From Methylobacterium crusticola (GTDB taxonomy: Bacteria; Pseudomonadota; Alphaproteobacteria; Rhizobiales; Beijerinckiaceae): a DNA stretch of 64,000 bases. Position 1 is the stretch's first letter. Every line of letters starts with the position of its first letter. Location: assembly GCF_003574465.1 (NCBI RefSeq), contig NZ_QOWC01000009.1:1-64000 (forward strand). Direction: 5' to 3'. Position numbers and translations under genes: made by a program. A model generated the notes under the pieces. It was not told the DNA's origin. It did not search any database and saw nothing but the letters and a program-made list of their open reading frames with translations. Of this stretch, positions 15,576 through 25,143 are shown one piece after another.

Positions 15576-18392
15576 TCACTGGCCCAGCCGCTCCAGCAGG
15601 GCCGGCACGTGGACCTGGTCCGCCTTGTAGTTGCCGGTCAGCGCGTACATGACGAGGTTGACCCCGCCCCGGAACGCCATCTCGCGCTGGCGCGGGTCGC
15701 CGCCGACCAGGGGATAGAGCGCCTCGCCGCGCCGGCCCATGGCCCAGGCGGAGGCGAGGTCGTTGCCCGTGATCACGATGGGCGAGACGCCGTCGCCCGC
15801 CCGCGCCGGGCGGCGGTCGGTGCCCTCGCCGGCCGGCGGCAGGGTCTCGACCCAGGTCTGGCCGTTGGCGTAGCGGCCCGGGAACGTGTCGACGAGGTAG
15901 AACGCCTTCGTCAGGACGTGGTCGCGGGGCACCGGCTCGAGCTCGGGCACCTCCAGGGTCGAGAGCATCCGCTGGAGGTAGAGGCCCTCGGGCGTCTGCG
16001 GGCCGCCGGAGCGGGCCGTCATGGCGTCGCGGGTGTCGAAGATCACCGTGCCGCCGTTCTTCATGAAGGCGTCGATGCGCCGGATGGCGAGGGGGCCGGG
16101 CAGCGGCCGGCTCGCCACGATCGGCCAGTAGATCAGGGGGTAGAACGCGAGCTCGTCCCGGGCCGGGTCCACCCCGACCGGGTCGCCGGGCTCCAGGGCC
16201 GTGCGGCTCGCCAGCATCTGGGTCAGGCCCGCGAGGCCGGCCCGGCTGGCCTCGTCCACCGCCGCGTCGCCCGTCACCACGAAGGCGATCCGGGTGACGA
16301 GGGCGGCCTCGACGCCGTTCGGCCGGCCGGCCTCGGCGGCGCGGGCCGGGGGCGGCCCGGCTGCGAGGGCGAGGAGGCCGACGAGCCAGAGGGCCGCGGC
16401 GGGGCGGCGGCGCAGGCGGGCCGCCATCAGGCCGAGGAAGCCGCCGAGCCAGAGGCTCGCCAGGGTGTCGAGGGTCAGGAGCGCGAGGGCCGCCGCGAAG
16501 AAGGCCCCGCGCAGGTCGCGGGTGCGGGCCTGGTCGAGGCCGCCGAAGCGGGCGCCCGTCAGGGCGGCGAGCCCGAGGGTCTTGAGCCGGTCGTCGGGCC
16601 GCAGGGCGTTGACGGCGAGCCCGCCGTCGAGCGGGCCGTAGAAGCCCGGCGGGTGGTCGGCCGTGGCGCGGTCGACGAAGGTCGCCGGCACGGCCCGGGC
16701 CGTGGCGGGCGGCGGCTTCAGGCTGCCGAACCCGTCGAGGGTGAGCCGCGGCGCCAGCACCGGCGGGGCCGCGCCCGGGGCCCCGCCCGCCGTCGGCGGC
16801 GCGCTGCCGGCGAGGGCGAGGGTGCGCCGCAGCATGTCGACGAACAGGCCGGAGAGCGGCAGGTTCGACCAGGTGGTGTCGGCCGTCACGTGCACCAGCA
16901 CCACGAGACCCTCCCCGCGCTTGGCCGCGGTCACGATGGGGGTGCCGTCCTGGAGCGAGGCCCAGGTCCGGCGGGCGAGGTCGCCGTCCGGCTCCGCCAG
17001 GATCTGGCGGCGCACCCCGATGTCGGCCGGCGGCGCGAGGCCCGCGAAGGGGCTCTCGGGCGAGAAGGGCGCGAGGGTGCGGGGGCTGTCCCAGGACAGC
17101 GTGCCGCCGAGCACCCGGCCGCCGCGGCGCAGGCGCACCGGCACGAGGTCGTCGCTGCCGGCGGCGAGCCGCGGGCCCGCGAAGCGCAGGAGCAGCCCCC
17201 CCTTCTCGACGAAGGCCGCGACCCGCTCGAGCGTCGCGGCGTCGAGGGCCCCGACATCGGCCAGCACCAGCACCGAGGCCTGGGCGTCGAGCATCTGCCC
17301 GATCGCCTCGGAGACACCGCGTCCGCCGCGCGGTTCCTGCACGTCGGCGAAGGGGATCAGCGCCCGCGACAGGTAGTAGGTCGGCGAGAGCAGCGGCTGG
17401 GCCTGGTCGCTGGTGCCGCCGAAGACGAGGCCGACGCGCCGGCGCCGGCCGCGCTCGTCGGCGAGCACCACCGCGGCGGCGGAGCGCTCGCCCGCGACCT
17501 CGAAGCGCGCGATGCCGTTGCGGATCTCCACCGGCAGGTCGAAGCCGACGGCGGCCGTGACGGCGCCGGCCGCGAACGCGAAGCCGGCCTCCGCGAGCGG
17601 CAGGCCCTTGGCGTCGAGCGCCCGCACGAGCCCGGTCTCGCGGCCGTTCGGCTCCGCCCGCACCACCGTCACGCCGAGGCGCCCGCCGCTGGCGTCGGGC
17701 CCCGCGAGGGCGAGGAGCGGCGGGTGCTCGGCCCGCAGCACCGTGACGGAGCCGCCGCTGCGGGCGAGCGCCTCCGCGAGGCCGGCCGGGAAGGCGTCGC
17801 CGTCCGGGCCCGCGACCCCGTCGTGGATCCACACGACGGCGCTGCCCGGGGCCCGCTCCAGGAAGGCCGCGACGGCGGGAAGGTGGCTCGCGCGGTCGGC
17901 GAGGTGGGGCTGGGGCGCGACGGCGCGCAGGTGCTCCAGGGCCGGGCCGGGGCCGGTCGCCTCGAGGCCCGCGGGCAGCGCCGCCGTGGCGAGGAGCGCC
18001 ACCGGGCGCCCGGCCCGGGCCGCCGCCTCGACCTCGTCGGTGGCGACCCGGACGCGCTCGCGCCAGTCGTGGGCGGCGCTGGCGCCGTTGTCGAGGATCA
18101 GCAGGAGCGGCGTGCGGGCATCGCCCGTCCCGCCGGCGCGGGGGTTCCAGACCGGCCCCGAGACCGCCAGGATCAGGCAGGCGGCGGCGAGGAGGCGGAG
18201 CGCCAGGAGCCAGGGCGGCGTGCGGGCGGGCGTCTCGCGCTCGGGCAGCAGGTCGGCCAGGATGCGCAGCGGCGGAAAGTCGATCCGCCGCGGGCGCGGC
18301 GGCGTGACCCGGAGCAGGTACCAGAGCGCCGGCAGGGCGAGGAGAGCGGCGAGGGCCGCCGGTGCGGCGAAGCTGAGGGGCAGTCCGAGCAT
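15576..18392 (-). CDS. BatA-like / DUF4159 membrane protein
   Basis: A 938-residue protein. The N-terminus is a BatA/aerotolerance-type region (two membrane helices at about 5-30 and 60-82, with RRIDFPPLRIL between). A middle part has VWA- and amidotransferase-like folds, a C-terminal membrane pair lies at about 640-690, and a terminal DUF4159 domain spans about 710-935 (FMKNGGTVIFDTRDAM, FYLVDTFPGRY). The DUF4159 part lies outside the cytoplasm by topology. It begins 13 bases after the DUF58 gene and so belongs to the moxR operon. The function is not established; co-occurrence with MoxR suggests folding or metal insertion into envelope proteins. Confidence 0.85.
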   Translation of the reverse strand: MLGLPLSFAAPAALAALLALPALWYLLRVTPPRPRRIDFPPLRILADLLPERETPARTPPWLLALRLLAAACLILAVSGPVWNPRAGGTGDARTPLLLILDNGASAAHDWRERVRVATDEVEAAARAGRPVALLATAALPAGLEATGPGPALEHLRAVAPQPHLADRASHLPAVAAFLERAPGSAVVWIHDGVAGPDGDAFPAGLAEALARSGGSVTVLRAEHPPLLALAGPDASGGRLGVTVVRAEPNGRETGLVRALDAKGLPLAEAGFAFAAGAVTAAVGFDLPVEIRNGIARFEVAGERSAAAVVLADERGRRRRVGLVFGGTSDQAQPLLSPTYYLSRALIPFADVQEPRGGRGVSEAIGQMLDAQASVLVLADVGALDAATLERVAAFVEKGGLLLRFAGPRLAAGSDDLVPVRLRRGGRVLGGTLSWDSPRTLAPFSPESPFAGLAPPADIGVRRQILAEPDGDLARRTWASLQDGTPIVTAAKRGEGLVVLVHVTADTTWSNLPLSGLFVDMLRRTLALAGSAPPTAGGAPGAAPPVLAPRLTLDGFGSLKPPPATARAVPATFVDRATADHPPGFYGPLDGGLAVNALRPDDRLKTLGLAALTGARFGGLDQARTRDLRGAFFAAALALLTLDTLASLWLGGFLGLMAARLRRRPAAALWLVGLLALAAGPPPARAAEAGRPNGVEAALVTRIAFVVTGDAAVDEASRAGLAGLTQMLASRTALEPGDPVGVDPARDELAFYPLIYWPIVASRPLPGPLAIRRIDAFMKNGGTVIFDTRDAMTARSGGPQTPEGLYLQRMLSTLEVPELEPVPRDHVLTKAFYLVDTFPGRYANGQTWVETLPPAGEGTDRRPARAGDGVSPIVITGNDLASAWAMGRRGEALYPLVGGDPRQREMAFRGGVNLVMYALTGNYKADQVHVPALLERLGQ

Positions 18393-18405
18393 CAGGGCGC
18401 CTCTC

Positions 18406-19320
18406 TCAGGCTCCGCCGCGGGCGGCGGCGACGAGGGTCACGAGGCGGAGCGCCACCTCGCTCGCCGGACGGTCGGTGCGATGGAGGCTGAAGGTCCAGC
18501 CCTGGCCGCGGGTGATCTCCGCGAGGGCGTCGCGATGCGCCCTGATCCGCGCGCGGTAGGCCTCCCCCCAGGCGGCGGCGTCGCCGACCCGCAGCGACAG
18601 GCCGGCCTCGAGGTCGTGCAGCTCGGCCTGGCCGGAGAACGGGAAGGTCTCCTCGACCGGGTCGACGATCATCACGAGGTGGCCGCGGCTGCCCCCGGCC
18701 GCGATGGCCGCCACCGTGGCGCGCACGGCCTCGGGCGGGCTGAGGAAGTCGCCGATCAGCACGACCTCGTCGAAGCGGGCCACCGGCGCGCGGGGCGGCA
18801 GGTCCTCGTCCAGCCCCGACGCGTCGGCGACGAGGGACTCGGCGACGCGCTCCACGATGGTGCGGGCGGCCTGCGGCCGGGTGAGGCCGAGGAGGCCGAC
18901 GCGCTCCCCCGCCTCCACGAACGTGTCGGCGAGGGCGAGGCCGAGCACCAGGGCGCGCTCGACCTTGGGGGCCTGCGCGAGGGAGGAGGCGAAGCCCATC
19001 GAGGCCGAGCGGTCGACCCAGAGCCAGACGTTGTGGGCGGCCTCCCACTCGCGCTCGCGGACGTAGAGCCGGTCGTCGCGGGCCGAGCGGCGCCAGTCGA
19101 TGCGGCCCGCCGCCTCGCCGGCCACGAAGGGCCGGAACTGCCAGAAGCTCTCCCCGGGCCCGGCGCGGCGCCGGCCGTGCAGGCCGTGCGACAGGGTGGC
19201 GGCGACGCGGCGCGCCTCCAGGATCAGGCGCGGCATGCGCTCGGCGAGCGACAGGGCGCTCTCGGTCTCGCGGCGTCCGGGCGAGCGGTCCGGGGCCTCC
19301 AGGACGCGCGTCGAGGCCAT
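18406..19320 (-). CDS. DUF58 domain protein
   Basis: A 304-residue cytoplasmic protein with the DUF58 signature around residues 70-100 (RIDWRRSARDDRLYVRE) and a VWA-like fold behind it (WLWVDRSASMGFA, a MIDAS-type DxSxS). It is the usual partner of MoxR ATPases, probably acting as an adaptor. It starts 6 bases after the MoxR stop, so the two are almost certainly co-translated. Confidence 0.9.
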   Translation of the reverse strand: MASTRVLEAPDRSPGRRETESALSLAERMPRLILEARRVAATLSHGLHGRRRAGPGESFWQFRPFVAGEAAGRIDWRRSARDDRLYVREREWEAAHNVWLWVDRSASMGFASSLAQAPKVERALVLGLALADTFVEAGERVGLLGLTRPQAARTIVERVAESLVADASGLDEDLPPRAPVARFDEVVLIGDFLSPPEAVRATVAAIAAGGSRGHLVMIVDPVEETFPFSGQAELHDLEAGLSLRVGDAAAWGEAYRARIRAHRDALAEITRGQGWTFSLHRTDRPASEVALRLVTLVAAARGGA

Positions 19321-19326
19321 CTGCGG

Positions 19327-20337
<1,011 letters not shown>

Positions 20338-20586
20338 GCGGTATCCTCGTGCTCGTCCGTGCCCGGACGCCAAAAACCACCCCGGTCCGCGAATGTGGAG
20401 CCCTTCGGCCCCGCGTGGCAAGGTTGGCGCGACGACGCAGGGCCGCCCCGTTCCCCGGCATCCGGTCCCGGCGGCCCGCATGCATGCGCCGGACCACGGC
20501 CGGCATCGCCTCCTCCTCCGGGAGATCCGGCCGCGGGGGCGTCCGCCCGGTTGCGGGCGCGGTCGCCCGCCCGTATTGGCCCTGCC

Positions 20587-21021
20587 ATGACCGATCACGA
20601 TCCCGCCACCGGCTGGCACGCCTTCACCGATCCGGGCTTCATCGACCTCGTCGGCCCCGTCCTGATCCGCGAGCGCGCACCCGGTGCCCCGCCGGCCTTT
20701 GGGTTCCGGGCCGAGCCCAAGCACGCCAACCTGATCGGCGTGGTGCAGGGCGGCATGCTGATGACCTTCGCCGACCGGGCCCTCGGCGTCGCCGCCATGG
20801 AGGCCGCGGGCGGGGCGAACTGCGTCACGGTCCAGTTCGAGATGCAGTTCGTCTCGGCCGGGCGGATCGGCGCCTTCGTCACCCTCGTGCCCGAGGTGGT
20901 GCGCCGCACCGGCAGCCTCGTCTTCATGCGCGGCGACGCCCGCTGCGACGGGAGCGTCGTGGCCGCCGCCACGGGCGTCTGGAAGATCCTGCGCCGCCGC
21001 CCCGAGGCGGCGCCGGCCTGA
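20587..21021 (+). CDS. PaaI-family hotdog thioesterase
   Basis: A 144-residue hotdog-fold protein. HANLIGVVQGGMLMTFAD (about 49-66) is the PaaI/YdiI active-site helix region, where the acidic residue after the helix start polarises the thioester. It ends with a strand pattern ATGVWKILRR. It likely hydrolyses an acyl-CoA in the cytoplasm; the acyl group is unknown. It is divergent from moxR across 249 bases in which I see no gene. Confidence 0.85.
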   Translation: MTDHDPATGWHAFTDPGFIDLVGPVLIRERAPGAPPAFGFRAEPKHANLIGVVQGGMLMTFADRALGVAAMEAAGGANCVTVQFEMQFVSAGRIGAFVTLVPEVVRRTGSLVFMRGDARCDGSVVAAATGVWKILRRRPEAAPA

Positions 21022-21173
21022 CCTGCCGCCGGCGCCGCCCCTTCCGGCTCGTGCGCCGCGATCGTGCCGCCGCGGCACCCCGTCCCGCCGGGCCGTCCCC
21101 GCCCCCGGCGCGGCGGACCGGGCAGGCGCCGGCGCCCGTTCAAAACCGGCGCCGGTCCGCTATGTAGGGGCGG

Positions 21174-21791
21174 ATGACGCACGATCCGAACGGCGCCCCG
21201 CCCGGCGGGGTCCTCGAACGCCTGACCGCCGCCCTGCGGGCGGACGATCCCGCCGGCGCGGAGGGGGCCCGCCGGGGACCCCCGCCCGTGGAGCGCTGGA
21301 ATCCGGATTACTGCGGCGAGATCCCGATGCGCATCGCCGCCGACGGGACCTGGCACTACAACGGCACACCCATCGGCCGGCCGGCCCTGGTCAAGCTCTT
21401 CGCCTCGATCCTGCGGCGCGATCCCGACGGGCGCACCGTGCTGGTGACGCCGGTGGAGCGGGTCGGGATCGAGGTCGAGGACGCGGCCTTCCTGGCGGTC
21501 GAGATGGCGGTCGAGGGCGAGGGCGAGGGGCGCAGCATCGCGTTCCGCACCAACGTCGACGACGTCGTGCCCCTCGACACCGACCACCCCCTGCGCTTCG
21601 AGCGCGACGGGGAGGGCGGCTTCAAGCCCTACCTCGCGGTGCGTCACGGCCTCTGGGCCCTCGTCAGCCGGGCCCTGGTCTACGACCTCGTGGACCTGTG
21701 CGAGGAGCGCGAGGTCGCGGGCGCGCGCTGGTTCGGCCTGGCGGCCGGCGGGCGCTTCCACCGCATCATGCCGGCTGCCGCGCTCTCGTGA
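21174..21791 (+). CDS. DUF1285 family protein
   Basis: A 205-residue protein matching the DUF1285 pattern: ERWNPDYCGEIPMRIAADGTW, then IGRPALVKLFASILRRDPDG. Structures of the family show two small beta domains, and no biochemical role is established. No signal peptide. It is first of four genes joined by 4-base overlaps (with the Nudix, DUF6111 and CCA-adding enzyme genes), an arrangement conserved in Hyphomicrobiales, hinting at a link to nucleotide or RNA housekeeping. Confidence 0.9.
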   Translation: MTHDPNGAPPGGVLERLTAALRADDPAGAEGARRGPPPVERWNPDYCGEIPMRIAADGTWHYNGTPIGRPALVKLFASILRRDPDGRTVLVTPVERVGIEVEDAAFLAVEMAVEGEGEGRSIAFRTNVDDVVPLDTDHPLRFERDGEGGFKPYLAVRHGLWALVSRALVYDLVDLCEEREVAGARWFGLAAGGRFHRIMPAAALS

Positions 21792-22486
21792 CCCTCCGGA
21801 CCGATCCCGGCGCCGGGCCGGCGCTCCCGCGGCGCGAGCCGGCCGGCCCCCTCGCGTCCTTCCTGGCGCTGGCGGAGGCGCGCCTGCGGCGCGAGCCGCC
21901 AGGTCCCCTCGACCCGACGTCGAACCCCCGCGGCGACCACGACCTCGAGCCGGACGTGCTCGAGGCCGCTCTCTCGCGCCCGCCGCGCCTCGCCGCCGTG
22001 CTGGTGCCGGTGGTGGCGCGCGAGCGGGGCGTCAACGTCCTGTTCACCCTGCGGGCCGCGCACCTGCGGGACCATTCCGGGCAGGTCGCCTTCCCGGGCG
22101 GCAAGATCGACCCCGCCGACCCCTCGCCCCTCGCGGCGGCTCTGCGGGAGGCCCACGAGGAGGTCGGCCTCCCCCCGGAGGCGGTGCGGCCCCTCGGCTA
22201 CCTCGACGCCTACCTGTCGGGCACCGGGTTCCTGGTGACGCCCGTGGTCGGGCTGGTGGCGCCGGACGCGCCCCTGCGCCTCAACCCGGCCGAGGTGGCG
22301 GAGGCCTTCGAGGTGCCGCTCGACTTCCTGATGGACGTCGCCAACCACGCCCAGCACAGCCGCGAGTGGCGCGGACGCCAGCGGCGCTACTACGCGATCC
22401 CGTTCGGCGAGCGCTACATCTGGGGCGTCACCGCCGGCATCGTCCGGAACCTCTACGACCACCTGCGCGACGATACCCCGCGATGA
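21788..22486 (+). CDS. CoA pyrophosphatase (Nudix hydrolase)
   Basis: A 232-residue Nudix hydrolase. The Nudix box spans about 104-128 (GGKIDPADPSP then REAHEEVGL) and is preceded by the CoA-type pattern LRDHSGQVAFPGG, as in NudL/YeaB and PCD1. It likely cleaves CoA or oxidised CoA to 4'-phosphopantetheine and 3',5'-ADP. The start is GTG 21788, overlapping the DUF1285 stop by 4 bases. The N-terminal 55 residues are a variable extension. Confidence 0.9.
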   Translation: MTLRTDPGAGPALPRREPAGPLASFLALAEARLRREPPGPLDPTSNPRGDHDLEPDVLEAALSRPPRLAAVLVPVVARERGVNVLFTLRAAHLRDHSGQVAFPGGKIDPADPSPLAAALREAHEEVGLPPEAVRPLGYLDAYLSGTGFLVTPVVGLVAPDAPLRLNPAEVAEAFEVPLDFLMDVANHAQHSREWRGRQRRYYAIPFGERYIWGVTAGIVRNLYDHLRDDTPR

Positions 22487-22740
22487 TCCGGGCGCTCGTC
22501 GACGACCTCCTGCTGTTCCTGCTGCCGTTCGCGCTGTTCGGCGGCTACCTGGTGCTGCGCCGGCGCAACCCGCTGCTCTGGACGCACTGGAGCGACAACG
22601 GCCTGCGGCTCGCCATCGCCGGGGCGGTGCTGATCATCGCCTCCCTGGTCGATGCGGGCTTCCGGGCCGAGCGGCACCGCGACGGCTTCGTGCCGACCCA
22701 CATCGAGAACGGCCGGGTGGTGCCCGGGCAGTTCCGGTGA
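22483..22740 (+). CDS. DUF6111-type small membrane protein
   Basis: An 85-residue protein with two membrane segments (about 4-23 and 42-60) and a conserved-looking soluble tail (RHRDGFVPTHIENGRVVPGQ). It starts with ATGA overlapping the Nudix gene stop and ends overlapping the next GTG. Proteins of this type sit between the Nudix hydrolase and the CCA-adding enzyme in many Hyphomicrobiales; the function is unknown. The family name is from memory of this neighbourhood. Confidence 0.8.
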   Translation: MIRALVDDLLLFLLPFALFGGYLVLRRRNPLLWTHWSDNGLRLAIAGAVLIIASLVDAGFRAERHRDGFVPTHIENGRVVPGQFR

Positions 22741-24062
22741 CGGCGCGGCCCGGCACCCTGGACGAGGCCGGCCTCGCGGCCCTGCTGGCGCGGCCGCGGC
22801 TGCGCCGGGTGCTGGCGGCCCTGGAGGCCCCCGGGGAGGAGACCCGGGTCGTCGGCGGCGCCGTGCGGGACGCCCTCCTCGGGCGCCCGGTGGCCGACAT
22901 CGACCTCGCCACCACGCTGGCGCCGGACGAGACCCTGCGGCGCGCCGCGGCGTCCGGCCTGAAGCCGGTGCCGACGGGGCTCGCCCACGGCACCGTGACG
23001 GTGGTGGCCGAGGGCGAGCCCTTCGAGGTCACGACCCTGCGGGAGGACGTCGAGACCGACGGGCGCCACGCGGTGGTGCGCTTCGGCCGCGACTTCGCCC
23101 GCGACGCGGCGCGGCGCGACTTCACCATCAACGCGCTCTCGGCCGACGCGGGCGGGCGCCTGCACGACACAGTCGGGGGCGCAGCCGATCTCGCCGCCCG
23201 CCGCGTGCGCTTCATCGGGGATGCGGCGCAGCGCATCAGCGAGGATTACCTGCGGGTCCTGCGCTTCTTCCGCTTCCACGCGCGCTACGGCTGCGGCCCC
23301 CTCGACCGGGAGGGCCTCGCCGCCGCGGTCGCGGCCCGGGACGGGTTGGCGATCCTGTCGCGCGAGCGGGTCCGGGCCGAGCTCCTGAAGCTGCTCGCGG
23401 CCCCGGGCGCCCCCGCGGTGGCGGGGGTCCTGGCCGGCACCGGCCTGCTGCAGCGCCTGCTCGGCGGCGTCGGCGACCTCGGGCGGCTCGCGCGGCTGAA
23501 CGAGATCGAGGACAGGCCCGATCCGGTGCGCCGCCTCGGCGCCCTGGCGGTCTTCTCCGGGGCCGATGCCGACCGCCTGCGGGAGACCCTGCGGCTGTCG
23601 CGCTCCGAGCACGCGCGGCTCAGCGCCTACGCGGGCGCGCTGGCGCCCCTGCACGGGGCGATGGCTCCCCTGGCGGCGGCGGACATCCGGCGCCTCGTCG
23701 CCGGGCACGGGCCGGAGGCCGTGGCCGACGCGGCCCTCGTGCTCGCCGGGGAGCCGCGGCCGGTCCTGGGCCCGGACGCGGCCGCCCTGCTCGCCGGCTT
23801 CGCGTCGGGCGCCGAGCCCGTGCCGGTGTTCCCGGTGACCGGCGCGGCCCTGGTGGCGCGCGGCGTCGGGACGGGCCGCAGCCTCGGGCTCGGCCTCGCG
23901 GCGGCGCGGCGCGCCTGGCTAGCGGAGGGCTGCCCCGTGGATCCCGCCGCGCGGGCGCGGCTCGTCGCCCTGGCGCTCGCGGCCGCCCGGGAGGCGGCCG
24001 GCGGAACCCCGGACCCGGTCGTCCGTTCGCCTCGCACGAGGCCCGGGCGGCGCGAGGGCTGA
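22737..24062 (+). CDS. CCA tRNA nucleotidyltransferase / poly(A) polymerase family
   Basis: A 441-residue class II nucleotidyltransferase. GGAVRDALLG (40-49) and the metal-binding DID (54-56) form the catalytic core, followed by the RRDFTINALS motif (about 123-132) and the RNA-head region RISEDYLRVLRFFRFHARYG. It adds or repairs the CCA end of tRNA or polyadenylates RNA; in alphaproteobacteria with a single copy the CCA role is more likely. It starts at GTG 22737 in a 4-base overlap. The C-terminal 30 residues are low-complexity. Confidence 0.92.
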   Translation: MTARPGTLDEAGLAALLARPRLRRVLAALEAPGEETRVVGGAVRDALLGRPVADIDLATTLAPDETLRRAAASGLKPVPTGLAHGTVTVVAEGEPFEVTTLREDVETDGRHAVVRFGRDFARDAARRDFTINALSADAGGRLHDTVGGAADLAARRVRFIGDAAQRISEDYLRVLRFFRFHARYGCGPLDREGLAAAVAARDGLAILSRERVRAELLKLLAAPGAPAVAGVLAGTGLLQRLLGGVGDLGRLARLNEIEDRPDPVRRLGALAVFSGADADRLRETLRLSRSEHARLSAYAGALAPLHGAMAPLAAADIRRLVAGHGPEAVADAALVLAGEPRPVLGPDAAALLAGFASGAEPVPVFPVTGAALVARGVGTGRSLGLGLAAARRAWLAEGCPVDPAARARLVALALAAAREAAGGTPDPVVRSPRTRPGRREG

Positions 24063-24324
24063 CGGTCGCGCTCCGCCGACCACCATCGGCGCGGTCCGCC
24101 CGCCGGTGGCGCCGTCCCCGGCGGACGGCGGCGGATGATCGTCCGTCGACGCGGTCCGGCCCGGAGGCCGGCGCCGCGCCGCCACGCGTTCGGGATGCCG
24201 GCCGGCGGCGTCCGCACCGGTGCGCTCGGAACCGGGATCGCTCCGGCGGTCCGGGCGCGCCGCACTCGTCCGACGGTCGCGCGCGTCCTCCCGTCGGGCC
24301 GCTGCTTGAGGAGGCCGACCGGCC

Positions 24325-25113
24325 ATGCCGTGCCTGAACCTGATCCGCACGACCGTCCTGGGCGCGGCCCTCGCCCTCGCGGGCCGCGCCCCGGGCGCCG
24401 CCGCCCACGACCTCTGGCTGACGCTCAGCAACGCCGAGGCCGGGCCGCAGGTCCGGGTGAATTTCGGGCACCCCGGGCAGCGCCGGACGCCGAACCTCCC
24501 CAAGGTCCTCGACCTCGCGGCCGAGACGCCCGAGGGCAGCACGGACCTGCGCCCCGCCCTCAAGCCCGCCGCGGCCGACGTGCCGCCGGCCCTGGTGGCC
24601 GCGCTCCCAACGAAGCCCGCCCGGACGCTCGTGGCGGCGCGCTACGACGCCGGCTACTGGGTCACCCTCCGGGACGGGGGACGCCGCAACGCCAGCCGGC
24701 GCGTCGCGCCCGACGCCAGGGAGGCGCGCTGGGCGATGAAGTTCGCCAAGGCGGCCTTCGGCCCGGCGGCGCCCTGGCAGAAGGTCGTCGGCCACACCCT
24801 CGAGATCGTGCCGCTGGAGGTCCCGGCCGCGACGGCCGGGGCGATCCGGGTGCGGGTCCTGTTCCGGGGGGCGCCCCTGCCGGGGGCCGCCCTGATCTAC
24901 GGGGAGGGCACCACGGACCATCCGGGGGAGTCCCGGCTTCCGGTCTACACCACCGACGCGGAGGGCGTCGCCACCGTCCCGATCCGCAAGGCCGGCGCCC
25001 AGGTCGTCACGGTGAGCCAGACGGTCAGCCCCTCGGCGACGCCGATGCTGGCGGACGAGGACGTCTACACCGCCTCCTTCGCGTTCCGGCTCGACGAGCC
25101 CTCGGTGAACTGA
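24325..25113 (+). CDS. Secreted DUF4198 domain protein
   Basis: A 262-residue exported protein. The signal peptide is about residues 1-27, cleaved before HDLWLTLSN. The mature part is DUF4198: an N-terminal HDLW/HDTW motif after the signal, a central beta domain and a carboxypeptidase-regulatory-like beta-sandwich (PLPGAALIYGEGTTD, VYTTDAEGVATVPI). Family members are often near TonB receptors or nickel/cobalt uptake genes, but none is nearby here. It has its own 262-base upstream region without a gene. Confidence 0.82.
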   Translation: MPCLNLIRTTVLGAALALAGRAPGAAAHDLWLTLSNAEAGPQVRVNFGHPGQRRTPNLPKVLDLAAETPEGSTDLRPALKPAAADVPPALVAALPTKPARTLVAARYDAGYWVTLRDGGRRNASRRVAPDAREARWAMKFAKAAFGPAAPWQKVVGHTLEIVPLEVPAATAGAIRVRVLFRGAPLPGAALIYGEGTTDHPGESRLPVYTTDAEGVATVPIRKAGAQVVTVSQTVSPSATPMLADEDVYTASFAFRLDEPSVN

Positions 25114-25143
25114 GGGCCTCTCCGGCCCGCGGCCGCGCGCGCG

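Noticed and set aside
14442-18491. A 1349-residue open frame on the plus strand
   Set aside because: Antisense to the VWA and DUF4159 genes, with shadow composition and no recognisable motif.
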